Shown: piece by piece, positions 14,073-22,276 of the stretch | How positions within the stretch are numbered: the first letter of the stretch is position 1 | Layout: each line of letters opens with the position of its first letter | Source of the DNA: Desulfocicer vacuolatum DSM 3385 | GTDB taxonomy: Bacteria; Desulfobacterota; Desulfobacteria; Desulfobacterales; Desulfobacteraceae | Direction: 5' to 3' | Length of the DNA stretch: 48,224 bases | Assembly: GCF_900176365.1 (NCBI RefSeq) | Contig: NZ_FWXY01000028.1 | Span: 1-48,224, forward strand | Translations under genes and position numbers: made by a program | Notes under the pieces: model-generated | Told to the model about the DNA's origin: nothing | What the model saw: the letters and a program-made list of their open reading frames with translations, nothing else | Database searches by the model: none

Positions 14073-17015
14073 CTATGTCACCGAAACGTTATGGGCAGGT
14101 TCAGACGTATCCAAAACCTTACGAACCATTTCAGCAAGTTTTTTTTGATCCATGGGTTTCATGGCAAAACCGGTGGCCCCCAGCTCAAAGGCGGTTTTTT
14201 CATCCATTTTCTTGCTGTACCCTGTGCACAAAAGGGTTTTAACGTCCGGCCTGATTTCAATTAATCCCTCAATCAGTTGTGCCCCTGTCATGCGGGGCAT
14301 GGCCATGTCCGTGATCACCAGATCAAATTTGCCGGGACGGGCCCGGAACATCTCCAATGCCGTCTCTGGAACTGTGGCACCCTCCACCTGATACCCCAAT
14401 CTCTCCAGGCGCTGTTTGCCCATGCTCACCAATGCAGATTCATCGTCCACAAACAAAATAGATTCATTTCCTCCGGGCACAATATCATTGACTTCATCCG
14501 GTTCATTCACAAGCGCATTGGTAACAGGAAAGTAAATCAAAAAGGCGGTGCCTTTTCCCATCCGGGTTTCAACTTTGATAAACCCATCGTGCCCATGGAC
14601 AATACCATGGACCACAGCCAGCCCCATGCCGGTCCCCTTATCCACCGCTTTTGTGGTGAAAAAAGGATCAAACAAATGCTCCATCACATGCTCAGGGATA
14701 CCATGTCCGGTATCTGCCACTGACAGCTCTATATATTCACCCGGTTCCAGCACCTGATCCAAAAAAATCTGGCGTTTGCTCACGGTGGTATTCCGCAATC
14801 CTATTTCCAGCACCCCACCCCCATCTTCCATGGCATGGGCAGCATTGTTGCACAAATTAATCACCATCTGCTGCATCTGGGTCTGATCTGCCATAATGGT
14901 ATGGCAGCGGGGGGATAAATTTTCCTTAAATTCAATCTGGGTGGGGATGGATACCCGTAATAATTTCATTGCCTCCTGTACGCAATTCACCATATCCAGG
15001 GGCGATTTCCTATGGGTGGTTTTGCGACTGAAGCTCAGTAATTGCCTGACCACATCCCGTCCTCGCAATGTTGCCTTGCGTATCTCGGACAAAAAACCGC
15101 GGGTGGGATTCCAGTCTGGAATATCATCCATGGCCAATTCAATATTTCCCAGAATGATGCCAAGGATATTATTAAACTCATGGGCAATGCCTCCGGAAAG
15201 GGTTCCCACAGCCTCCATTTTATGGGATTGACGAAGTTGATGCTCCAGTTTAATTTTTTCAGTGATATCTGTTGAAATATGAATCACCCTGTCAAGCTGC
15301 CCCTTTTCATCAAGTATCGGCGTACATGAAACAAGATAATGGCCATCCAGGGTCTCCATGTGCATCTCCACCGTCTCAAATTCGCCATTGTTCAGCAACG
15401 CTTTCATGGGACACTCTCCAGACGGTTCATGGCTTCCATGAAAAATCTTATGACAAGCTTCTCCCTTGATCTGATTCCGGCTCAATCCCGTTAATTTCAA
15501 TGTGGCCAGATTGGCATTTTCTATGCGATGATTCTTATCAAGAATCATGGCAGGGTGACCAATGGCATTGAAAATATCTTCCCACTCCTTCCGGGAAGCA
15601 ATCAATTGAGATTCATATTGTTTTCGATCAGCAATGTCGTGCATGATGGCCAACACAAAAGTTTTATTATCATGGGAGGTTAAAATGGAAGTGGAAATAC
15701 TCATCGGTTTTTTACTACCGTCTCTGGTGACAATTTCCCACTCTTCATTGTTCAAGTTCTGCCCCTCCCGCATGGCATCCATGCGGGCAATGGCTTTTTT
15801 TCGGAGATTTTCATCAGGGTAAAGGCTCTGATACCACCCCAGACGATTAATCTCTTCCAGGGTGTACCCGGTCAGCTCCTCCATCTTTTTATTCCATTGG
15901 GAGAACCGAACAAAGGGGTATTCATCAATGGGAACACAGACACAGATACCCTCGGCTGCAGTTTCAAATATTGATGAAAGCATTTCATTGTGTTCTTTTA
16001 ATTTATCCTGGCTTCGCATCAGCGCTTTTTCAGCATGGTCCCGTTTTCTGACTTCCCTTTTCAACCGTCGATTCCATAACAGCATCGTTCCAATGAACAA
16101 CGCTGCAATGGATAAAAGCCCCAGAAACCACTTGATCACCATGGGTTTGGAAAACCCCACATCGCTTTTCACAGCCAACCATCTTTTTTGAATCTCCATG
16201 TGCTGCCGGGATGACATTGATCCCAATATTTTATTGGTGATGGAAACCAGCTGGGGCCAGTCTTTACGGATGGCCATATATAAATGATAATTTTCCGGAG
16301 AAATGGAGGCGGCAACCTTTAAATTACTCAACCCATTTTTCTGGATCAGGTAGGTTGCTGTTGCCAGATTGTCAATGTAAGCATGGGCCCGGCCAAAAGA
16401 AACTGCCTGCAATGCGTCAAGGGGGGTATCCACAAAATGGGAAAAAAGAGAGATTTTCTCCCGGGCAATCCATTCAACAGCGGCAGTTCCTTTCACAAAG
16501 GCAACTTTTTGCCCGCTCAGATCCTGAAATCCAGCCATGAACGGCGCATCGGTTTTGGTAATGATCACCAAGGGAAAGGAAAGATAGGGATCGGTAAAGG
16601 AAAGATAGGCCTGGCGATCAATGGTTTTTGCTGCACATGATATAAGGTCTATGTTCCTCTCCCGGGCACCATTGAGCACTTCGGGCCAGGGAATATCAGG
16701 TTGGATTTCCACCGTCACATCAAGCATATCAAACACAAAGGAAAGGTAATCCCCGGCCATGCCCTTTAAATTGCCGTCTTCATAATAACTAAAAGGTGGA
16801 AAGGCCATGGGGCCTGCCACACGAATGGTGTGGTGTTGTGAGAGCCATTCTTTTTCATGGGGGGTCAATAAGCTATAAACATCGGAATACTCCCCCTTAT
16901 CCGTGGTGACTTCCCCGGCCAGAACAGCCACCTGGGAAAAAAGTATCAACAGACAAATCGTACAAATAATCCCCGAACACAACCACAGCGTTTTTAAAGA
17001 AAAATCTTTGAGCAT
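14073..17015 (-). CDS. Hybrid sensor histidine kinase with periplasmic SBP-type sensor
   Basis: A 980-residue membrane hybrid kinase. An N-terminal signal/anchor segment (LWLCSGIICTICLLILF) leads into a bacterial type-3 solute-binding domain (about 50-285) with HHTIRVAGPMAFPPFSYYEDG at its start. A membrane helix near 300 follows, then two PAS domains (about 345-600), the dimerisation box (LSGGIAHEFNNILG near 610) with phosphoacceptor histidine, an HATPase domain with VADTGHGIPEHV and GTGMGLAVV, and a C-terminal receiver with phosphoacceptor aspartate in LVITDMAMPRMTG. It should sense a small periplasmic solute, perhaps an amino acid. The start at 17015 is preferred over 17063 because it begins directly at the signal segment, though its ribosome site is weak. 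No DNA-binding partner gene is adjacent. Confidence 0.9.
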   Translation of the reverse strand: MLKDFSLKTLWLCSGIICTICLLILFSQVAVLAGEVTTDKGEYSDVYSLLTPHEKEWLSQHHTIRVAGPMAFPPFSYYEDGNLKGMAGDYLSFVFDMLDVTVEIQPDIPWPEVLNGARERNIDLISCAAKTIDRQAYLSFTDPYLSFPLVIITKTDAPFMAGFQDLSGQKVAFVKGTAAVEWIAREKISLFSHFVDTPLDALQAVSFGRAHAYIDNLATATYLIQKNGLSNLKVAASISPENYHLYMAIRKDWPQLVSITNKILGSMSSRQHMEIQKRWLAVKSDVGFSKPMVIKWFLGLLSIAALFIGTMLLWNRRLKREVRKRDHAEKALMRSQDKLKEHNEMLSSIFETAAEGICVCVPIDEYPFVRFSQWNKKMEELTGYTLEEINRLGWYQSLYPDENLRKKAIARMDAMREGQNLNNEEWEIVTRDGSKKPMSISTSILTSHDNKTFVLAIMHDIADRKQYESQLIASRKEWEDIFNAIGHPAMILDKNHRIENANLATLKLTGLSRNQIKGEACHKIFHGSHEPSGECPMKALLNNGEFETVEMHMETLDGHYLVSCTPILDEKGQLDRVIHISTDITEKIKLEHQLRQSHKMEAVGTLSGGIAHEFNNILGIILGNIELAMDDIPDWNPTRGFLSEIRKATLRGRDVVRQLLSFSRKTTHRKSPLDMVNCVQEAMKLLRVSIPTQIEFKENLSPRCHTIMADQTQMQQMVINLCNNAAHAMEDGGGVLEIGLRNTTVSKRQIFLDQVLEPGEYIELSVADTGHGIPEHVMEHLFDPFFTTKAVDKGTGMGLAVVHGIVHGHDGFIKVETRMGKGTAFLIYFPVTNALVNEPDEVNDIVPGGNESILFVDDESALVSMGKQRLERLGYQVEGATVPETALEMFRARPGKFDLVITDMAMPRMTGAQLIEGLIEIRPDVKTLLCTGYSKKMDEKTAFELGATGFAMKPMDQKKLAEMVRKVLDTSEPAHNVSVT

Positions 17016-17104
17016 ACTTTCACCATTTGGTTTTACACTTGAAAATACCCACAACCCAATCACTCTGAAATCTATTCAAGGTGCCACAAATTCAAATTTA
17101 ATAT

Positions 17105-17288
17105 CTCAACTTTCGGGTTTCATTTCAAAGCCGGCATTTTTAAATGTACCGATGGGCTCAGTGTACCGACGGGGTCAGGCTTTTGTTATTGATGTTATCG
17201 ACCAAGGCCTTTGCCAACGAAAAAAGCCTCGATAATGCCAATAACGAAAGCCTGACCCCACCACGAAATGCGAACACCGAAAGTTGAG
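17105..17288. mobile_element. Repeat C copy 1, MITE-like
   Basis: 184 bp bounded by the 12-bp inverted repeat CTCAACTTTCGG/CCGAAAGTTGAG (the left end has one extra G in the following run). The direct repeat TTAATAT lies on both sides (17098-17104 and 17289-17295), which is a target-site duplication. The interior folds on itself through CAGGCTTT-type arms. No open frame of note. It lies in the reverse orientation to copies 3 and 4 and shares an extra internal segment with copy 2 only. Confidence 0.9.
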
Positions 17289-17527
17289 TTAATATGAAAT
17301 ACTCCGCAAATAAGAGGCGTATCTCAAGCTTTGTTGAGGGCAGAACCAGGTCAGAATAAGGTCTATATACAATGCAGCCTTCAAGTTTACCCCGGCAGAG
17401 CCCCCCGATGGGCAATTGTCCCGGCCGAAACTGTAGACAGCTCAATTGGCCGGGACAATTGCCCATCGGGGGGGCATAATGCCATTTTCTATATTCGTTG
17501 TGTCCGCCAGGACATGTGGGCTATATA
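17289..17527. repeat. Joined repeats A and B
   Basis: Repeat A (17289-17371) is followed by repeat B (17372-17527). The B core is a large palindrome: CCCCCCGATGGGCAATTGTCCCGG at its left arm and the complement at its right arm. Relative to its flanks the loop of this B copy is inverted compared with the other B copies. From 17528 to 17702 the DNA is AT-rich with no gene seen. A decayed A-like segment lies at about 17803-17876. Confidence 0.85.
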
Positions 17528-17702
17528 TTTTTCAAAATATCATCAAATACTTCAGAAATACACCCTGAAAATCAATAAATTAAAGAACTGCCACCACCAA
17601 AGGGGAAACCTCATTCCAGAAGTCAAAAATAGTTATTTTTAGTAATTAAAAGATCTAAAATTCTTTTTTAAGTTATTTTTTGTTATTTTATTCAAGTGAT
17701 TA

Positions 17703-17731
17703 TTGACAACAATCTTTTAAATATCTAATAT
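17703..17731 (+). promoter_or_regulatory. Sigma-70 promoter of the cytosolic formate dehydrogenase
   Basis: TTGACA (17703-17708) and TAATAT (17726-17731) are separated by 17 bases in an AT-rich tract. The predicted 5' leader is about 160 bases and contains a degenerate repeat A. Confidence 0.7.
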
Positions 17732-17898
17732 ACACCAAAATAGACCCACGCAAGGAAAAGTCCATAGCCATTGCATACAAGGCATTTATCCATAAAATGG
17801 GGTTGAGGCATAAACACCAAGTAAATACCCGGTAGACCGAAGTCAGAATACGGTCCGCCCATGGCGGTTATTAAAAACAATAAGGGGAGTTGGCAGCA

Positions 17899-20664
17899 GT
17901 GGAACCACAAATGATTACCATAAATGGCAGGGACTGCATTTTTCAGCCCGGAGAAACCATTCTTGACATTGCAACCCGGAACAGAGTTGAAATCCCAACC
18001 ATTTGTTATTTAAAAAGAACCACCCCCACAGGAAACTGTGGTATTTGCGTGGTGGAAATTGAGGGACATTCAGACCTTTCGCTGTCATGTTCCACATTGG
18101 CCAAAACCGGAATGATTGTACAAACCGATTCCCCCAGGGTTGTTTCCCAACGGAAAACAGTTCTGGAACAAATGTTATCATCAGGAAATCATAACTGCAC
18201 CATCGGCTCTTCCGGGGACGACGCCTGGACCCAGTTTCAAATGGACGTTGAATCCAATGACGATTACGAAACCCTGTGTCCAGCCTGGGGGGAGTGTAAA
18301 CTCCAGGAACTGGCGTATAAATACCAGGTCCAGGGGAAACACACCTCAGCCCCTGCAAGAAAGATTCCCCTGGAGCTGGACAACCCTATGATCATACGGG
18401 ATACATCCCGGTGTATTATGTGTGGCAGGTGCGTGGCTGCCTGCAATGAAGTCCAAGTCAACCGGGCCATTGCCTTTGGTGACAATGGCAATGAAAAAAA
18501 AATCATCGCAGGCAAAGATGATTCTCTGATGACATCGGATTGTGTTTTTTGCGGAGAATGTGTACAGGCTTGCCCGGTGGGGGCTCTGGTGGAAAAAAAA
18601 GCCCTCAACGCCATCCGGCCATGGGAAACAAAAAAAATTCGGACAACCTGTCCCTATTGCGGTGTGGGCTGCCAGCAGTGGCTCCATGTAAAAGAGGGTA
18701 AAATCATTAAGGTCACTGGTGTGGAGGACGGAAAACCCAACCAGGGGCGTTTGTGTGTCAAGGGTCGATTCGGGTATGATTTTATTTATTCAAAAGAACG
18801 GCTGAGAACCCCCTTGATCCGGGAAAACAATGAACTTCGCAAAGCCACCTGGGATGAGGCTCTGGATCTTGTGGCAGAAAAATTTACCCGGATCATTAAA
18901 GAAGACGGCCCCCATGCACTGGCAGGTGTGAGCTGTGCCCGAAGCATCAACGAAGACTCATACCAGATGCAGAAATTGTTCAGATCGGTGTTTAAAACAA
19001 ACAATATAGATCATTGTGCCCGCACCTGACATGCTCCCACCGTTGCCGGGCTGGCAACATCATTTGGTTCAGGCGCCATGACCAACTCCTTTGGGGAGTT
19101 TTCCAAGGCAAAAATGTTTCTTGTTATCGGGTCCAACATGACCGAGGCCCATCCAGTGGCAGCCACTTTTTTAAAAAATGCTGTGGAAAAAGGGGCTCGC
19201 CTCATTGTCATTGATCCCCGTCGTCATAAGCTGGTGGATTTTGCAGAGCTCCATCTGCCGTTAAAAGTGGGAAGCGACATTGCCCTTATCAACGGCATTA
19301 TGCATGTACTCATTAAAGAAGGACTTTACGATAAGGCCTTTGTCTCTTCCTGTTGTGTGGGATTTGAAGAGTTAAAAGAGAAAGTGGAAAAGTATCCACC
19401 GGAAAAGGTTGCTCAAATATCGGGCATTGAGGCCGAAACCATCCGGAAAGCAGCCAGGATACTGGCATCTGTAAAACCGGTGATGTTGTGCTACACCCTT
19501 GGCATAACAGAACACACCTGCGGTAAAAACAATGTCATGGACACAGCCAATCTCCAGATGCTTCTGGGAAACATGGGTAAGGAGTGCGGTGGCGTTAATC
19601 CCCTCAGGGGCCAGAACAACGTCCAGGGGGCCTGTGACTGCGGCGCCCTTCCCAATGTTTTTCCCGGATACCAGGCAGTGACAGACAGTTTTGCCCGGAA
19701 AAAATTTGAAAAATCCTGGGGGGTCAGCGATCTTCCATCGGAAAACGGCTTAATGATTCCCCAGATGATGGATGGCCTTGTGAACGGCAAGGTAAGGGGA
19801 TTTTACATCTTTGGGGAAAACCTTGCCAACACAGAACCGGACATAAAAAAAGTTGAACACGAACTTTCATCGGCGGAGTTCATTGTGTGCCAGGATATCT
19901 TTGAAACCGAAACCACCCGCTTTGCCCATGTGGTGTTCCCTGCTGCGGCCTGGAGTGAAAACGACGGTACCTTCACCAACAGTGAAAGACGGGTAAGCCG
20001 GGTGCGCACCGCCAGCAATCCGCCGGGATATGCAAAACCCAACTGGTGGATCTTTAAACAAATTGCCCAACGCATGGGACATCACTGGAAATCCAATAGT
20101 GCCCAAGAAATCTGGGACAATGAAATATCCATGCTGGCCCCCAATCTGGGGGGAATTAAATATAATCGCATTGAAAAGGACGGACTCCAGTGGCCCTGCC
20201 CTGATACAAACCATCCCGGCACCTGTGTGCTTCATCAAGATGGTGAATTTGCCTGTGGACTTGGGGTATTTAACCCCGTGGACTGGACCCCTCCTGCCGA
20301 GGTCCCCGATGAAACCTATCCCTTTGTGCTCAGCACGGGACGACGGCTTTACCACTACCATACCCGAACCCAGACCGGTCGCTGTGAAGGCTTAAATGAG
20401 CTTCTGGGGGAAGAAACCGCTGATATTTCACCGGAAGATGCCCGGGCAATGGGCATTTCATTCAATGATTTTGTCAAGGTAAAATCACGACGGGGGGAAG
20501 TGTGTATCAAGGCCAGGATTACCCCCGAGGTGCCCAAGGGCATGGTGTGGATGGCCTTTCATTTCCGTGAGGGCAATGCCAACTGGTTAACCAACCCGGC
20601 ATTTGATCCCCAGACTTTAACCGCTGAATATAAAGCCTGTGCCGTGGCTTTGGAAAAAGTTTAA
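17899..20664 (+). CDS. fdhA: Selenocysteine formate dehydrogenase alpha subunit, cytosolic NuoG-like type
   Basis: One gene of about 921 residues read through an in-frame TGA (19027-19029) as selenocysteine 377, in the motif HCART-Sec-HAPTVAGLATSFGSG. Formate dehydrogenases carry Sec or Cys exactly here. Domains in order: 2Fe-2S ferredoxin fold (C in TICYL, TGNCGIC), a NuoG-like cluster region, two 4Fe-4S clusters (CIMCGRCVAACNE near 170, CVFCGECVQACPV near 215), the Mo/W-bisMGD domain from TTCPYCGVGCQQW (near 250), and the C-terminal pterin-binding domain (YPFVLSTGRRLYHYHTRTQTG). No export signal, so cytosolic. It should interconvert formate and CO2 with an NAD(P) or ferredoxin partner; no partner subunit is adjacent. 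The GTG at 17899 fits AGGGGAG at 17883-17889 with nine bases spacing; a TTG at 17890 abuts that site, and an ATG at 17911 is also possible. Confidence 0.93.
19042..19058 (+). promoter_or_regulatory. SECIS stem-loop for selenocysteine insertion
   Basis: GTTGCC (19042-19047) and GGCAAC (19053-19058) form a perfect 6-bp stem with loop GGGCT, starting 12 bases after the TGA. Bacterial SECIS hairpins lie inside the coding region at this distance and present a G and U in the apical loop to SelB. The selenium genes themselves are not in the window. Confidence 0.8.
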
Positions 20665-20718
20665 TCCCTGCCAGATATATCTTCTGTTTTCTCCCCGCTT
20701 TGCATCTCCCACCACTTC

Positions 20719-20750
20719 CCGGGGAGCCTTCATGGCTCCCCGGCTTCCTT
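20719..20750 (+). terminator. Intrinsic terminator after the formate dehydrogenase gene
   Basis: CCGGGGAGCC (20719-20728) and GGCTCCCCGG (20734-20743) form a perfect 10-bp stem with a 5-base loop, followed by CTTCCTTTT. It lies about 55 bases after the fdhA stop codon. Confidence 0.75.
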
Positions 20751-20873
20751 TTAACGATCTGTTCCCCGGTAAATCCACATGGGTACGATGCGGTCTGTTT
20801 TTTCAAACCCGCATTTAATATAAAATCCCACCGCATCCCCATGGCGATGGGCATTTGCCGGTGAAATCCACCA
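20751..20873 (-). pseudogene. C-terminal remnant of a GNAT acetyltransferase
   Basis: A minus-strand frame of 40 codons reads WWISPANAHRHGDAVGFYIK and then CGFEKTDRIVPMWIYRGTDR before a stop. The sequence AVGFYIKCGFEKTDRIVPMW is the typical last part of a GNAT acetyltransferase (the N-x-x-A-x-x-F-Y-x-K-x-G-F motif). A stop codon lies two codons upstream and no start is present, so only the 3' end survives. Confidence 0.6.
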
Positions 20874-20908
20874 TATTTATTATTTCTGATCAGAAAAAAC
20901 CGATATGA

Positions 20909-21817
20909 TCAGCTGAGCAGGGGCCCCATGTATTCAAACATGCCAAGCCCGCTGTCATGCTCTCTTTTATTGTCCATATTTGAAATCCCATGGAAATTAT
21001 CCCGGATTTCTTCAACGCTGATGGAACGTTTGGCATCCCCAAGGCAGACCCCGTCACCGGAAACAATGGCGGTGCGGCCATACCAGCCGGCCCCTGTTGC
21101 AAAAATATTTCCAGACACCTTATTCTCTTCGGAACAAAGATAAAGCACCATGGGTTCATTGAACTGGGGATTCATTTTTTCTTCAAACTCCGGAGGAAAC
21201 ACATCGGCGGTCATGCGGGACCAGGCATTGGGGGCAACGGTGTTGACTTTTATATCGTACTTGGCCACCTCAAGCTTCAAAGAGTTCATGATGCCCACCA
21301 GTCCAAGCTTGGCTGCCCCATAATTGGTTTGACCGAAATTTCCATAAAGCCCGGATATGGATGCCGTAAAAACCACCCTGCCATAATTATTTGCTTTCAT
21401 GATTTTAACCGCCGGCTGGGTAACACAAAAAGCCCCTTTAAGATGAACATTCATGACCAGGTCCCACTCTTCTTCGGTCATTTTTAAAAAGGATTTATCC
21501 CTTAAAATACCGGCATTATTAATCAGAATATCCAGTTTTCCATAGCTATCCATGGCAGTTTTTACAATATTTTCTCCCCCGGACATGGTGGCCACAGAAT
21601 CATAATTGGCAACGGCCTTTCCCCCGGCTGAAATAATTTCTTCCACCACTTTATCCGCAGCAGAGGTGTCAGCCCCGGAACCATCCCGGGTGACACCAAG
21701 ATCATTCACAACCACCCTGGCACCCCTGCGGGCAAGCGCCAGAGCATACATCCTGCCGATGCCCTGGCCTGCGCCGGTGACCACTGCCACCCTGTCGTTA
21801 AAATTTACACGTTCCAT
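20909..21817 (-). CDS. Short-chain dehydrogenase, 3-hydroxyacyl-CoA dehydrogenase-like
   Basis: A 302-residue SDR-family NAD(P)H oxidoreductase. The cofactor motif is VTGAGQGIGRMYALALA near residue 14, the NNAG motif is INNAGILRDKSFLKM, and the catalytic Ser and YxxxK are in TASISGLYGNFGQTNYGAAK. The long insertion after the second strand (VNDLGVTRDGSGADTSAADK) and the RDKSF motif resemble the dehydrogenase domain of multifunctional enzyme 2, so a 3-hydroxyacyl-CoA substrate is likely. The ATG at 21817 is chosen because GGAG lies eight bases upstream, whereas the ATG at 21829 has no site. It is downstream of and parallel to the AOR gene but separated by a 450-base repeat cluster. Confidence 0.87.
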   Translation of the reverse strand: MERVNFNDRVAVVTGAGQGIGRMYALALARRGARVVVNDLGVTRDGSGADTSAADKVVEEIISAGGKAVANYDSVATMSGGENIVKTAMDSYGKLDILINNAGILRDKSFLKMTEEEWDLVMNVHLKGAFCVTQPAVKIMKANNYGRVVFTASISGLYGNFGQTNYGAAKLGLVGIMNSLKLEVAKYDIKVNTVAPNAWSRMTADVFPPEFEEKMNPQFNEPMVLYLCSEENKVSGNIFATGAGWYGRTAIVSGDGVCLGDAKRSISVEEIRDNFHGISNMDNKREHDSGLGMFEYMGPLLS

Positions 21818-21875
21818 TGAATTCTCCATTACATTATCAAACGAATTTTTACTTCCTCAAAATAAAACCTCCGGT

Positions 21876-22101
21876 CAACCTCAGCAGAGCCGCCCCCCGA
21901 CGGGCAATGGGAACCGGACAATTGAGCTGTCTACAGTTCCGGTCCGGGCCCATTGCCCGTCGGGGGGCGGCGGTATAATACCGTTTGGCTCCGCGTCTAC
22001 GACCCTATATTTGCTGTGTCCCACAGGAGATGCCCATTATATCAAATGCCTCCCGGATCTGGGGTGTATTTCAATCTTTGTTGTGGGTGGAACCGGATCA
22101 G
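21876..22101. repeat. Joined repeats B and A, A copy truncated
   Basis: Repeat B (about 21876-22040) with palindromic arms CCCCCCGACGGGCAAT and ATTGCCCGTCGGGGGG, followed directly by the first two thirds of repeat A (22039-22101). A is cut off at CCGGATCAGAA, where repeat C begins. The three together fill the gap between SDR and AOR genes. Confidence 0.87.
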
Positions 22102-22266
22102 AATTTCGTGGTGGGGTCAGGCTTTCGTTATTGACATTATCGAGGCTTTTTTCGCTGGCAAAGGCCTTGGTCGATAACATCAATAACAAAAGCCTGACCC
22201 CATCGGCACACTGAGCCCATCGGTACATTTAAAAAGCTGGCTTTGAAATGAAGCCCGAAAGTTAAG
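22102..22266. mobile_element. Repeat C copy 2, left end missing
   Basis: Repeat C beginning at TTTCGTGG without its left inverted repeat, and ending in the variant right end CCGAAAGTTAAG at 22266, ten bases before the AOR stop codon. It carries the same extra internal segment (CACTGAGCCCATCGG) as copy 1. The left junction with repeat A looks like a recombination product. Confidence 0.85.
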
Positions 22267-22276
22267 TTATATGAAA

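Noticed and set aside
17105-17288. Repeat C as a coding region or an attachment site
   Set aside because: Short frames inside it arise from the palindromic structure; the inverted ends and 7-bp duplications show a MITE-like element.
19027-19029. TGA in the cytosolic formate dehydrogenase read as a nonsense mutation
   Set aside because: It lies exactly at the catalytic Sec position, with a SECIS hairpin following and the frame intact on both sides.
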